This document shows positions 1 to 7,852 of a DNA stretch of 64,000 nt, piece after piece. Within the stretch, counting starts at the first letter, position 1; every line of letters starts with the position of its first letter. Source of the DNA: Bacteroidales bacterium UBA5349. Its GTDB lineage: Bacteria > Bacteroidota > Bacteroidia > Bacteroidales > Tenuifilaceae. Location of the stretch: NCBI GenBank assembly GCA_002410065.1, contig DHQB01000026.1, positions 302,867 through 366,866 on the forward strand, read 5' to 3'. Both the position numbers and the translations under genes were made by a program. Under the pieces are notes generated by a model. That model had not been told where the DNA came from, did no database searches, and was given only the letters and a program-made list of their open reading frames with translations.

Positions 1-1
1 G

Positions 2-403
2 GCAGGGCAATGCGGTAAACTAAAATGTTGCCTAAACTACGAACTCGACACCTACGCCGATGCCCGTAAGGATTTTCCAAGGACAACCATTGCTCTTGAA
101 ACAAAAGAAGCAACATATTTCCACCAAAAAACCGATATTTTTAAAAGAATCATGTGGTATAGCAGCGAACCTAACTCGTCTGTAAACCTCATCCCAATTC
201 CTGTTGATAGAGTAAAGGAGATTATAGATCTTAATAAGAAAGGGAATAAACCCTTTAAGGTGGTTGAGCATAATAATAACGAAAATGTTGCTGTTGAAAT
301 TGGATACGGAAGTGCTATTGAGGAGAATAGCTTAACCCGCTTTGACGAGAAGAAAACAAAAAAAATGAAGAAGCGCCGTAAAAGGAAACCCAATAATGAG
401 TAG
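2..403 (+). CDS. RicT-like PSP1-domain protein, C-terminal part (5' end outside window)
   Basis: The frame is open from the first bases of the window, so this is the 3' part of a longer gene. It begins with QCGKLKCCLNYELDTY, the Cys-rich end of a PSP1 domain as in the RicT/YaaT family; the tail is lysine and arginine rich (KKRRKRK). In Bacteroidota the PSP1 protein is usually around 400 residues and commonly sits next to gldH, as here. In Bacillus, RicT is part of an iron-sulfur containing complex that affects RNA processing; whether it does so in this phylum is not known to me. The stop overlaps the start of the next gene by 8 bases, which suggests translational coupling. Confidence 0.8.
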   Translation, partial: AGQCGKLKCCLNYELDTYADARKDFPRTTIALETKEATYFHQKTDIFKRIMWYSSEPNSSVNLIPIPVDRVKEIIDLNKKGNKPFKVVEHNNNENVAVEIGYGSAIEENSLTRFDEKKTKKMKKRRKRKPNNE

Positions 404-869
404 AAATTTAATTGGAATTACTATTGTTATTGCGCTACTAGCCATGGCCTGTGGAGGAAATGCTGTGTACGACGCAAATATTGACATCCCCGAGAAGGGT
501 TGGAGTTCCGATAGTCTTGCTACTTTTTCCGTTGATATATCCGATACGCTTTCGGCCCACATTATTTATATCAACATTCGAAATACAACAAATTACCCCA
601 ATAGTAATCTGTTCCTATTTGTTCAAACAAATTCGCCCTCGGGGGCGATGCTCCGCGATACGGTTGAGTATTTTTTAGCCGACACAAGAGGAAACTGGAT
701 TGGCAAAGGTTTTGGAGCACTCCGCGACAACCAAATTCCCTACAAACAGTTTGTTCGTTTCCCCGAAGAGGGAATCTATACCTTTAGCCTTCAGCAAGGT
801 ATGCGCACCCATAGCCTTACCGGTATAGCTTCTGTAGGCATCAGAATTGAAAAAGCAAAGGGCAAGTAA
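396..869 (+). CDS. gldH: GldH-type gliding motility lipoprotein
   Basis: 157 residues with an N-terminal hydrophobic stretch ending in a lipobox (LLAMAC, Cys at residue 19), so it should be a lipoprotein. The body carries GldH family signatures: YINIRNTTNYPNSNLFLFV, then DTVEYFLADTRGNWIGKG, then a C-terminal GIASVGIRIE. GldH is needed for gliding in Flavobacterium, but homologues are common in non-gliding Bacteroidales next to ricT, so motility should not be inferred from this gene alone. It overlaps the PSP1 gene by 8 bases. Confidence 0.85.
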   Translation: MSRNLIGITIVIALLAMACGGNAVYDANIDIPEKGWSSDSLATFSVDISDTLSAHIIYINIRNTTNYPNSNLFLFVQTNSPSGAMLRDTVEYFLADTRGNWIGKGFGALRDNQIPYKQFVRFPEEGIYTFSLQQGMRTHSLTGIASVGIRIEKAKGK

Positions 870-903
870 CCTTCAGTGTAAAACATTCATCACTTTTATT
901 GAC

Positions 904-1605
904 GTGGGAAAGAATAAACTTAGACGATTTGCAGAGAACGAGACCTTTGGCAATCTTTTTCAGCCCTCTTTTAGCGAAGTTAGGGAAAACGATCACGAAT
1001 TAAAAGGCAATTGGCATTCTCACTTCTTTAAAAACAACAATCCTATTGTACTTGAGCTAGGTTGCGGTAAGGGAGAGTACACAGTGAATTTGGCCAAGAA
1101 ATACCCAGCTAAAAACTTTATAGGAATCGACATAAAAGGGGCTCGGCTATGGAAAGGCGCCAAAGAGGCTTTTGAAAGCAATATGGAGAACGTAGCATTT
1201 ATCCGCAACCGCATTGAAAATATCAATTCGTTTTTTTCTAAAGATGAGGTGAGTGAGATTTGGGTTACATTCCCCGATCCACAACCAAAGAAAAAGAACG
1301 CATTAAAGAGGTTAACCTCCAGCCGTTTTTTAACCTACTACCAACAGTTTGCAATTCAAAACTGCATCGTACACCTTAAAACTGATAGTCAGGAATTACA
1401 CGAATATACCAAGGCCGTGATTGAACAGAATATGCTTCACACCTTAGAGTGCACAAACAACCTTTACGACTCAGAGCTTAGTAATCCTGCGCTTACCATC
1501 AGAACCTACTACGAACAAAAGTTCTTAGAACAAGGTAAGCCGATTACTTATATAAAATTTGAACTGGATAGCCACAAAGAACTTAAGGAACCTAAACTTG
1601 ACTGA
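904..1605 (+). CDS. trmB: tRNA (guanine-N7)-methyltransferase TrmB
   Basis: SAM-dependent methyltransferase that makes m7G46 in tRNA. The SAM-binding motif VLELGCGKGEY, then FIGIDIKG, and the family motif VTFPDPQPKKK are all present. No ATG exists at the 5' end: the frame opens with a TTG at 847 inside gldH, but the conserved family start (MGKNKL..RFAEN) lines up with the GTG at 904, which I choose. The length from there, 233 residues, is normal for the family. It lies 34 bases after gldH and probably shares its transcript. Confidence 0.88.
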   Translation: MGKNKLRRFAENETFGNLFQPSFSEVRENDHELKGNWHSHFFKNNNPIVLELGCGKGEYTVNLAKKYPAKNFIGIDIKGARLWKGAKEAFESNMENVAFIRNRIENINSFFSKDEVSEIWVTFPDPQPKKKNALKRLTSSRFLTYYQQFAIQNCIVHLKTDSQELHEYTKAVIEQNMLHTLECTNNLYDSELSNPALTIRTYYEQKFLEQGKPITYIKFELDSHKELKEPKLD

Positions 1606-1936
1606 ACTAAATTTTTTCGAAAAAGTTTATGAGGTGGTACGCCTGATCCCCGAAGGAAGAGTTACTACTTATGGAGCCATCGCACGATTTATTGGATCTC
1701 CACAATCGGCACGAATGGTAGGTTGGGCACTAAACTCCACAAAACAGTTACCCGAATGGATCCCTGCTCATAGAGTTGTTAATCGAAATGGTTTATTAAC
1801 AGGCAAGTTGCACTTTCAGAACAACAATACCATGAGAGAAATGCTTGAAAGTGAAGGCATAGATACATTAAATGATAAAATACTAAATTTCAATAATATT
1901 CTTTGGGATCCAAATCAGGAGCTAAACCTCGATTGA
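1598..1936 (+). CDS. Alkyltransferase-like (ATL) DNA-binding protein, MGMT family without the active Cys
   Basis: About 112 residues with the MGMT C-terminal DNA-binding fold: VYEVVRLIPEGRVTTYGAIA, the arginine-finger region SARMVGWAL, and PAHRVVNRNGLL. In true O6-methylguanine methyltransferases the motif is PCHR; here the acceptor Cys is replaced by Ala. ATL proteins bind O6-alkylguanine and hand lesions to nucleotide excision repair. I chose the TTG at 1598 because AAGGA (1585-1589) sits 8 bases upstream and the product then starts as family members do; another TTG at 1559 is possible. It overlaps the end of trmB by 8 bases. Confidence 0.8.
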   Translation: MTELNFFEKVYEVVRLIPEGRVTTYGAIARFIGSPQSARMVGWALNSTKQLPEWIPAHRVVNRNGLLTGKLHFQNNNTMREMLESEGIDTLNDKILNFNNILWDPNQELNLD

Positions 1937-1993
1937 ACTAAAGGAAGCCTACTTAGGCAAGTTTAAACCCCTACCCAACCTTTTATACTATTC

Positions 1994-2025
1994 TTTGTTA
2001 TGCTAATGTAGAATTGCTACTTTTG
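1994..2025 (+). promoter_or_regulatory. Bacteroidota-type promoter for mrp
   Basis: TTTG (1994-1997), a 20-base spacer, and TACTTTTG (2018-2025) match the Bacteroidota -33/-7 consensus (TTTG, about 20 bp, TAnnTTTG). The mrp start codon is 28 bases downstream. Confidence 0.65.
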
Positions 2026-2053
2026 CCCTTTATTTAAATCAATTAACAATAAC

Positions 2054-3163
2054 ATGAGCCATACAAAACAAGCAATAACCGATGTGCTTAGTACCATAAG
2101 GCATCCTGAGCTGGGAAACGATGTTATAAGCCTTGGGATGATCCAAAATCTTACCATTGAATCGAATAAAATAAGCTTTACCCTTGCTCTTCAAAAACCA
2201 AACGATCCGTTTGCTTCATCTATCCGGAAAGCATGCGTAAAAGCAATACATCAAAACCTTGGAGAAGATGCTGAAGTTAGCATCGAACTGAAAGTGCCCG
2301 CAGTTCAGACAAAGGAATCGCCCTATAAATTGCAAGCATCAGTGAGTAAGGTTAAAAACATAATCGCCATTGCCTCGGGCAAAGGTGGTGTTGGAAAATC
2401 GACGGTTGCCGTTAACCTAGCGGTTGCCATGGCCAAAACAGGCGCCAGCGTTGGGTTGATAGATGCCGATATATTTGGCCCTTCAATCCCAAAAATGTTG
2501 GGCATGGAGGATGCAAAACCAGAGATTACTAAAGAGGGTGAACTTGAACTTATTACTCCTGTGGAGAACCACGGAGTTAAACATCTTTCAATTGGCTTTT
2601 TTGTTAACCCTAACGATGCTCTTGTTTGGAGAGGTGCAATGGCAACAAATGCATTACGACAGCTTATCCACCAAGGAGCGTGGGGTGAACTTGATTATCT
2701 ACTCATCGATTTACCGCCAGGAACAAGCGACATACACCTAACCCTTGTACAAGAGGTATCCGTTACCGGGGCCATAATTGTGAGCACTCCGCAGGATGTT
2801 GCGCTAGCCGATGCTATTAAAGGAATTAGCATGTTTACAGGAAAATCAATTGATGTTCCCATTCTGGGATTGGTTGAGAACATGGCCTGGTTTACTCCTG
2901 AGGAGCTACCCAATAATCGCTACTACATCTTTGGAAAAGATGGCTGTAAAAAGTTGGCTGAACGTATGCGGCTTCCGCTACTTGGGCAAATACCTATTGT
3001 ACAAAGCATTAGAGAAGGAGGCGATAGCGGTGTGCCCATAGCAAGTAAGCCGGGGATTCTAGCAGATTCTTTCGACGCGCTTGCCAAAGAGGTGATTAGC
3101 CAGCTGATCATTCGGAATACTGAACGCCCCGAAACAAAGCGAGTTGAGATTAAACATAAGTAA
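2054..3163 (+). CDS. mrp: Mrp/NBP35-family iron-sulfur cluster carrier ATPase
   Basis: 369 residues. Residues 1-90 form a MIP18/DUF59 domain; residues 100-350 form a P-loop ATPase of the Mrp/ApbC type with a deviant Walker A (SGKGGVGKST, about 108-117), LIDADIFGPSIPKMLG and LLIDLPPGTSDIHLT. Mrp proteins bind and pass on [4Fe-4S] clusters in the cytoplasm. The usual C-terminal CxxC is replaced by ENMAWFTPEE without a Cys pair, which is common in Bacteroidota versions. The Nfu-type gene follows 35 bases later, so the two probably act together in cluster delivery. Confidence 0.92.
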   Translation: MSHTKQAITDVLSTIRHPELGNDVISLGMIQNLTIESNKISFTLALQKPNDPFASSIRKACVKAIHQNLGEDAEVSIELKVPAVQTKESPYKLQASVSKVKNIIAIASGKGGVGKSTVAVNLAVAMAKTGASVGLIDADIFGPSIPKMLGMEDAKPEITKEGELELITPVENHGVKHLSIGFFVNPNDALVWRGAMATNALRQLIHQGAWGELDYLLIDLPPGTSDIHLTLVQEVSVTGAIIVSTPQDVALADAIKGISMFTGKSIDVPILGLVENMAWFTPEELPNNRYYIFGKDGCKKLAERMRLPLLGQIPIVQSIREGGDSGVPIASKPGILADSFDALAKEVISQLIIRNTERPETKRVEIKHK

Positions 3164-3198
3164 AACTACTTGACACATAACATTCTAAATAACATCAG

Positions 3199-3441
3199 AT
3201 GAACACACCAGAAATAACAAAAAAAATTAGTGACGCCATTGAGATGGTTCGCCCTTTTCTTCAGAACGATGGAGGAGATATATCGCTAATTGAGGTAACT
3301 AACGACCTTACCGTTAGAGTTGAACTGCACGGAGCGTGCGGAAGTTGCCCTTACAGCTTAATGACACTTAAGAATGGCGTTGAACAGGCCATTCGTCGTG
3401 ATGTGCCAGAGATAAAAGAGGTGGTTAACGTTAACCAGTAA
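3199..3441 (+). CDS. Nfu-type iron-sulfur cluster scaffold (NifU C-terminal domain)
   Basis: 80 residues, a stand-alone NifU_C domain: MVRPFLQNDGGDISLIEV, then the cluster-binding CGSC (Cys 47 and 50), then LKNGVEQAIRRDVPEI. Such proteins carry a [4Fe-4S] cluster between two monomers and pass it to targets. Cotranscribed with mrp; a strong hairpin follows the stop. Confidence 0.93.
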   Translation: MNTPEITKKISDAIEMVRPFLQNDGGDISLIEVTNDLTVRVELHGACGSCPYSLMTLKNGVEQAIRRDVPEIKEVVNVNQ

Positions 3442-3464
3442 TATCTATTGATGCATTAAACCCG

Positions 3465-3502
3465 AAAAGGGGGAATTGGATATTGTCCAGCTCCCCCTTT
3501 TT
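3465..3502. terminator. Bidirectional intrinsic terminator between nfu-type gene and speA
   Basis: AAAAGGGGGA (3465-3474) pairs with TCCCCCTTTT (3492-3501), with a smaller inner TTGG/CCA stem. A-run on one side and T-run on the other allow it to work for both convergent genes. Confidence 0.8.
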
Positions 3503-3522
3503 ATTGTAAATAAAGTTTTAGT

Positions 3523-5415
3523 CTACTCTAAGTAGGTGTATCCATACAGCCCCGAACGATAGTTTGACAAGAACTCTTTGCCCTCCTCAGTGGTAATGGT
3601 GCCTGCTTTTACAGCACCTGTTACCCATGTTTCAACAGTACGAACCATCTTTTTGGAATTGTACTGAACATACTCAAGTACCTCCGCAACAGTTTCACCA
3701 TCAATTATCTGATCAATGGAATATCCTTTACTATCAACCGATACGTGCACGGCATTGGTATCGCCAAACAGGTTATGTAAATCGCCCAAAATTTCCTGAT
3801 AGGCTCCAACTAAAAATACACCAATATAGTATGGCTCACGCTGCTTTGGTGAGTGAAGTGGTAAGTAGTATGAAAAATTGCGAGTAGCAATAAAGTTGTC
3901 AATCTTGCCATCGGAGTCGCAGGTAATATCCTGAATTGTTGCTGACCGATCGGGCTTCTCGTCGTGACGCTGAAGTGGAATAACCGGGAAAATTTGATCG
4001 ATTGCCCATGAATCAGGTAACGACTGGAATAGCGAGAAGTTACAGAAATATTTGTCGGCAAGAAGCTTAGGTAATTGTCTAAGCTCATCGGGGATGTGTT
4101 TCATAACCGATGTCATACCATATATATCGCGGGCAACTGACCAGAATAAACGCTCAATTTGAGCACGAGTTTTTAGATCGAGTATGCCTAGGCTAAATCT
4201 ATCGAGTGCCTCCTCGCGGATCTGCTGCGCATCATGCCAAGTTTCGAGCATTCGGGGTTGATTTAGCTGATCCCATAACGAGTAGAGCTCCTTCACAAGC
4301 TCATGGTCATCATCATTCAGCTCCTCATCTTCTTCCCACGTTGGCAGAGTGGTTGTTTCTAGCACTTCGAAAACAAGCACAGAGTGATGTGCTGTTAACG
4401 ATCGTCCTGATTCACTGATAAGACTGGGGTGAGGTAAATCGTTTTTGTCGGCAGCATCAACAATGGCTGATACCGCATCGTTCACATACTCCTGAATGCT
4501 ATAATTTACGCTGCTTCCGGTATCGGCTGATCGGGTTCCATCGTAATCGACACCCAAGCCGCCACCAATATCAACAAACTCAACGTTGAAACCCATTTTG
4601 CATAACTCAACATAGAACTGCGAAGCTTCCCTAAGGGCAAGTTTAATTCTGCGAATTTTTGTAACCTGACTGCCAACATGAAAATGCAAAAGTTTAAGGC
4701 AATCCTCCATCTTGTTGCGGCTAAGAAAATCGAGTGCCTCAAGCAGCTCGCTGGATGTTAACCCAAACTTGCTTACATCGCCACCAGAATCCTCCCACTT
4801 GCCGCTACCTGAGCTCGCCAACTTTATCCTTATCCCAATGTTTGGCTTTACGCGTAACCGCTTAGCTATCTTGGTGATTAGCTTAAGCTCATTCAGTTTT
4901 TCGACCACTAGGAAGATTCTGCGACCCATTTTTTGCGCTAGCAGCGCAAGCTCAATATAGTCCTCATCCTTATAGCCATTGCAAATAATGAGCGAATCGT
5001 TATCGGTATTAATGGCAATTACAGCGTGTAGCTCAGGTTTAGAGCCTGCCTCAAGACCTATATTAAACTTCTTGCCGTGCGTCACAATCTCCTCCACCAC
5101 AGGGCGCATTTGGTTAACCTTAATGGGGTAAACCACAAAACTTTCGGCCTTATAATTATACTCCTTAGCAGCTATGCTAAAACAGCTCGACATCTTCTCA
5201 ATTCGACTATCGAGAATATCAGGAAATCGAATCAATATGGGCGTTGATACATCGCGCAATTGCAGCTCATCAACTAGTTCCTTAAGGTCAACCGCCACAC
5301 CATCCTTACGGGGTGTTACCACCACGTTTCCCTTATCGTTTATAGAAAAGTAGTTTATACCCCAACCTTTAATATTGTAGAGTTCAGCAGAATCATCAAT
5401 GCGCCATTTTCTCAT
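3523..5415 (-). CDS. speA: Biosynthetic arginine decarboxylase SpeA
   Basis: 630 residues, the usual length. PLP-dependent decarboxylase converting arginine to agmatine, the first step of putrescine and spermidine synthesis in this phylum. The PLP lysine lies in YPIKVNQ (Lys 99); HFHVGSQ and FVDIGGGLGVDYDGT form the phosphate-binding part of the alanine-racemase-like barrel, and CDSDGKID carries the catalytic Cys of the second domain. The C-terminal region VAEVLEYVQYNSKKM is typical. Single gene, convergent with the mrp operon. Confidence 0.95.
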   Translation of the reverse strand: MRKWRIDDSAELYNIKGWGINYFSINDKGNVVVTPRKDGVAVDLKELVDELQLRDVSTPILIRFPDILDSRIEKMSSCFSIAAKEYNYKAESFVVYPIKVNQMRPVVEEIVTHGKKFNIGLEAGSKPELHAVIAINTDNDSLIICNGYKDEDYIELALLAQKMGRRIFLVVEKLNELKLITKIAKRLRVKPNIGIRIKLASSGSGKWEDSGGDVSKFGLTSSELLEALDFLSRNKMEDCLKLLHFHVGSQVTKIRRIKLALREASQFYVELCKMGFNVEFVDIGGGLGVDYDGTRSADTGSSVNYSIQEYVNDAVSAIVDAADKNDLPHPSLISESGRSLTAHHSVLVFEVLETTTLPTWEEDEELNDDDHELVKELYSLWDQLNQPRMLETWHDAQQIREEALDRFSLGILDLKTRAQIERLFWSVARDIYGMTSVMKHIPDELRQLPKLLADKYFCNFSLFQSLPDSWAIDQIFPVIPLQRHDEKPDRSATIQDITCDSDGKIDNFIATRNFSYYLPLHSPKQREPYYIGVFLVGAYQEILGDLHNLFGDTNAVHVSVDSKGYSIDQIIDGETVAEVLEYVQYNSKKMVRTVETWVTGAVKAGTITTEEGKEFLSNYRSGLYGYTYLE

Positions 5416-5470
5416 GCCAAATAATTTGTTTGTTCGTTAGTACTTAAGTGGCTGTAAATTTAACAGTTTG

Positions 5471-5478
5471 CAAAGTTA
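5471..5478 (-). promoter_or_regulatory. -7 element of the speA promoter
   Basis: On the minus strand TAACTTTG fits TAnnTTTG, about 55 bases upstream of the speA ATG. No clear TTTG is seen 19-21 bases further upstream, so the call rests on the -7 box alone. Confidence 0.4.
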
Positions 5479-5523
5479 TGAATTATTAGGGATGAAACTA
5501 GGGGTATTTGTGCACAATTTTAA

Positions 5524-5553
5524 CGCACGGATTGCAAATCCACGCGAGCGGGG
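5524..5553 (+). repeat. Repeat family A copy 1 (GCACGGATT...AATCC.CGCGAGCG hairpin)
   Basis: A 30-base palindrome-centred repeat: GCACGGATT, a short loop, AATCCACGC, then GAGCGGGG. The same unit recurs in this window at 6525, 7302 (inverted), 7472, 9327, 10492 and 17602, always between genes. It marks the left edge of the accessory island, right after the speA promoter. Confidence 0.75.
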
Positions 5554-5660
5554 CCTGCAAAAATAGACTGACGGCGGTGCATTTACCTGCTCTACCTATC
5601 GGTAGACAGGCTTTGGTAGGGCCGCCGCCGAATGCTGTTTCAATTGAATAGCATTAGCTT
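5551..5660 (+). repeat. Repeat family B copy 1
   Basis: Starts GGGCCTGCAAAAATAG, then ACTGACGGCGGTGC, an inner insert with an imperfect hairpin (CCTGCTCTACC / GGTAGACAGG), GCCGCCGCCGAA and TTTCAATTGAATAGCATTAG. Shares this order of blocks with copies at 7637, 10600, 13928 and 14758. Non-coding; probably a small MITE-like element. Confidence 0.6.
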
Positions 5661-5924
5661 AACAAAGAAACATTATTGCACAAACGAGGTTTAACAATGG
5701 AAAGAAAAGAAATAAAGTCCACCAAAATTATTAGATTTGTATTTATAGAATCTTTGGTTGAAAATGGCATGGAGAGTATGTTTAACAAAAACTCGTTTAA
5801 ACATAGCTAAGGGAAAATGCAACTGAAAGATTATAAAAAGCGTATACTATTTTACATAATTGGTCTATTATCAAAGAATTGAAAGGGAAAAATTTTCTGC
5901 TGTTTAATTTTTAAACTCATAGGA
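5661..5924. other. AT-rich gene-free stretch before the first toxin-antitoxin pair
   Basis: No convincing coding frame, RNA gene or promoter with both boxes is seen. Together with the repeats at 5524-5660 it fills the 510-base gap between speA and the antitoxin at 5925. Confidence 0.4.
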
Positions 5925-6098
5925 ATGAAGACAAATGTAAAAAACACAACAAATAAAAACTGGGCTTTGCCTGGTGAGCCTTTATCGTTCGAAGAGTTTG
6001 AAAAAGGAATAAAAGAAGCGGAGAAAGGATCATTTCATACTATTGAAGAATCGAAAAAAATGATTGAAAGATGGAGGAAACAAAGGAACTCCAAGTAA
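5925..6098 (+). CDS. Small antitoxin partner of a ParE/RelE-type toxin
   Basis: 57 residues, ATG at 5925 to TAA at 6096-6098. The product starts MKTNVKNTTNKNWALPGEP and continues with an acidic, lysine-rich helix (EEFEKGIKEAEKG, then IEESKKMIERWRKQ), the usual look of the toxin-wrapping part of a small antitoxin. It overlaps the toxin start by 28 bases, the classic coupled layout. No DNA-binding fold is obvious, so it may be a short antitoxin lacking its own HTH. Confidence 0.7.
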   Translation: MKTNVKNTTNKNWALPGEPLSFEEFEKGIKEAEKGSFHTIEESKKMIERWRKQRNSK

Positions 6099-6406
6099 GG
6101 CTTTCAAAAGAATTTAATTTGGATTTAGATGATATTTTTCAGCATGGCGTTGATACTTTTGGTATAAGACAAGCCGAAATTTATGAAAATGAAGTTTGGC
6201 AACTCATTGAAAGGCTTTCTCTCAGTTATCTTTTATTTCCGGAATGTCGTTACCTGCCAACAAAATCTAAAATGTACCGTTGGATTATTTTAGATGCTCA
6301 CCTAATTATCTACCGTATAGCCGAAAACGAAGTACAAGTACTCCGCATCCTTCACTCTAAAAGGAGCGTTAATAAAATTAAGGCTTCCAGAAAAATGCGA
6401 TTGTAA
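6071..6406 (+). CDS. ParE/RelE-superfamily toxin
   Basis: 111 residues. The middle and C-terminal parts have the RelE/ParE pattern: a helical ERLSLSYLLFPECRYLP, then YRWIILDAHLIIYRIAENEVQVLRILHSKR, the conserved beta-sheet with a basic end. Such toxins either cut mRNA on the ribosome or poison gyrase; which applies cannot be told from the sequence. Downstream partner of the antitoxin at 5925. Confidence 0.75.
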   Translation: MEETKELQVRLSKEFNLDLDDIFQHGVDTFGIRQAEIYENEVWQLIERLSLSYLLFPECRYLPTKSKMYRWIILDAHLIIYRIAENEVQVLRILHSKRSVNKIKASRKMRL

Positions 6407-6524
6407 TTAATTTGTTTTTTTTTAACGTACGGATTGCATTTTCTCTGCTCGGCTTTAGTTTACCTACCGAAGATAAGCCAAAAACTTAAAGCAACTTTTA
6501 CTAAATGCTTTTTGTATTTAAAAT

Positions 6525-6580
6525 GCGCACGGATTTGCTATGCTGAGCTTCCTGCGGTCGGTTACAAATCCGCGCGAGCG
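6525..6580 (+). repeat. Repeat family A copy 2
   Basis: Longer form: GCGCACGGATTTGCTATG, CTGAGCTTCCTGCGGTCGG, then TTACAAATCCGCGCGAGCG. GCACGGATT at the left can pair with AATCCGCGC at the right. A degenerate half copy (ACGTACGGATTGCA) lies at 6424-6437. Together they fill most of the gap 6407-6684. Confidence 0.7.
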
Positions 6581-6684
6581 AGATTTCATAGCGCCAAGCG
6601 TTAGCAAAAATTGGTCAAAGCTAAATGGCATGAAACATGTTAACATGAAAAATCGTATATTTGAATAATAAAAACATTTGAAAA

Positions 6685-6921
6685 ATGACTGCAATTGAAC
6701 TTAAAAAGTTGTTGATAATCAGGATAGTCGAAATTAATGATGTGTCTTTTTTAAATGCTATCAAAACTATTCTTGATACAAAGACTCAATCCCAAACTAT
6801 TTCACTGACCTCTGAACAACTTTTTGAAATTAATGAATCAAAATCGGAAATTGAACTGGGACTTTTTATTGAACAAATTGAGCTTGACAAAGAATTTAAT
6901 AAATGGTTAAGCGTAAGATAG
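6685..6921 (+). CDS. Antitoxin of a RelE/ParE-type pair
   Basis: 78 residues, starting MTAIELKKLLIIRIVEINDV, followed by SFLNAIKTILDTK and an acidic C-terminal half (SEIELGLFIEQIELDKEFNKWL). The N-terminal pattern (short helices with NAIKTIL) is shared with the antitoxin at 9691-9942 in this window, so the two pairs are related. It overlaps the toxin by 19 bases. Confidence 0.72.
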   Translation: MTAIELKKLLIIRIVEINDVSFLNAIKTILDTKTQSQTISLTSEQLFEINESKSEIELGLFIEQIELDKEFNKWLSVR

Positions 6922-7202
6922 TCTGGTCTAATAGAGCAAAAATTAAACTCTTTGGAATTTTAGAATTTTATACTGAAAGGAATAAAAGCAGTACTTATTC
7001 AAAGATATTATATAAAAAGTTCACGAAAGAATTATTACTCCTCAAAAAGCAACCAGAAATTGGTATTAAAACAGATTTTAAAAATGTTCGTGGGTTAATT
7101 ATTGACGAATTTATACTGTTTTATGAAACGTATCCAGAAATGATTGTTGTTCACTCTGTTTGGGATTGCAGACAAAACCCAGAATCTTTAATAATTAAAT
7201 AA
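6903..7202 (+). CDS. RelE/ParE-superfamily toxin
   Basis: 99 residues, basic. IVWSNRAKIKLFGILEFYTERN is the usual N-terminal helix pair, KKQPEIGIKTDFKNVRGLIIDEFILFYE and VVHSVWDCRQNPESL the conserved sheet and end (DxRQNP). Very similar in layout to the toxins at 9391 and 14026. Target not predictable. Confidence 0.8.
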   Translation: MVKRKIVWSNRAKIKLFGILEFYTERNKSSTYSKILYKKFTKELLLLKKQPEIGIKTDFKNVRGLIIDEFILFYETYPEMIVVHSVWDCRQNPESLIIK

Positions 7203-7301
7203 GAAACCCGTGCTCGGCCAAGTCTCCTGACTTCGTCGTTCCTATGTTGCGGTTTGACTTCGGCGAGTTCACCAAAAAACGGCTATTTTCTTCCTTAAAG
7301 T

Positions 7302-7330
7302 CCCGCTCGCACGGATTTACATTCCGTGCG
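7302..7330 (-). repeat. Repeat family A copy 3, inverted
   Basis: On the minus strand GCGCACGGAATGTAAATCC then GTGCGAGCGGG. This copy has perfectly matching arms (GCACGGA / TCCGTGC), and it faces the neighbouring copy at 7472, making an inverted pair about 170 bases apart. Confidence 0.7.
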
Positions 7331-7382
7331 CAAAATTCAAAATTAACAGTATGTTATTAACTTCAAATCGGCTATAACAAAG

Positions 7383-7534
7383 GTAAATGTTTTTTGGCTA
7401 ACCCAATTTTTTTCGTTTTGTAAGCGCACAAATAATTGTTTTGGCAAATGGCTTTGCAAATGCAAATTTACCGCACGGATTAGCTACGCTGAACTTGGAA
7501 CGCACGGATTACAAATCCGCGCGAGCGGGGGGGG
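7383..7534 (+). repeat. Repeat family C copy 1 ending in a family A unit
   Basis: About 150 bases: TTTTTTGGCTAACCCAATTT, TTCGTTTTGTAAGCGCAC, AATAATTGTTTTGGCAAATG, GCTTTGCAAATGCAAATT, then CCGCACGGATTAGCTACGC and the family A hairpin (7500-7530). The same blocks in the same order recur at 9235-9356, 10398-10546 and 17515-17660. No reading frame is conserved, so it is a dispersed non-coding repeat. Confidence 0.8.
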
Positions 7535-7636
7535 CACCATCCTTCTCGTGTATTTTGTAACCTGTTGACATGTATTAATTTATTTCAAATCAAAACTAAC
7601 GAATTATATGAATTAAACTTATTGAAGCGAAACGCA

Positions 7637-7712
7637 GACAAAGCCTGCTGGTAATAGACCGACTCAGGTGCAACCGACCTTCGGTAGGTAAACCTGAGCC
7701 GAACGGGGGGTT
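7637..7712 (+). repeat. Repeat family B copy 2
   Basis: AGCCTGCTGGTAATAGACCG, then an inner hairpin CTCAGGT...ACCTGAG enclosing ACCGACCTTCGGTAGGT, then CCGAACGGGGGG. Followed by another hairpin at 7715-7743 (TAACAATTCCG / CCGGATTGTTA). Confidence 0.6.
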
Positions 7713-7714
7713 TG

Positions 7715-7743
7715 TAACAATTCCGCTTCTTACCGGATTGTTA
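7715..7743. repeat. Hairpin TAACAATTCCG / CCGGATTGTTA
   Basis: Ten paired bases with one bulged T and a loop of about seven bases. There is no T-run after it, so a terminator role is doubtful. Confidence 0.45.
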
Positions 7744-7766
7744 TCGCCAAGCACGATACAACAATT

Positions 7767-7816
7767 TGCACAACACGATGGAATATTTCAGTAATTATTG
7801 TTAATCGTGTTGTGCA
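7767..7816. promoter_or_regulatory. 13-bp perfect inverted repeat upstream of the AAA ATPase gene
   Basis: TGCACAACACGAT (7767-7779) and ATCGTGTTGTGCA (7804-7816) are exact reverse complements separated by 24 bases. The right arm falls between the candidate -33 (TTG at 7798-7800) and -7 (TATCTTTG at 7823-7830) boxes, so it is placed to act as an operator. Confidence 0.5.
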
Positions 7817-7822
7817 TTTGTG

Positions 7823-7830
7823 TATCTTTG
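7823..7830 (+). promoter_or_regulatory. -7 element for the AAA ATPase gene
   Basis: TATCTTTG matches TAnnTTTG exactly, 22 bases upstream of the ATG at 7853; a TTG lies 22 bases before it. Confidence 0.55.
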
Positions 7831-7852
7831 TAAAAAATAGTTTATCAAAACA

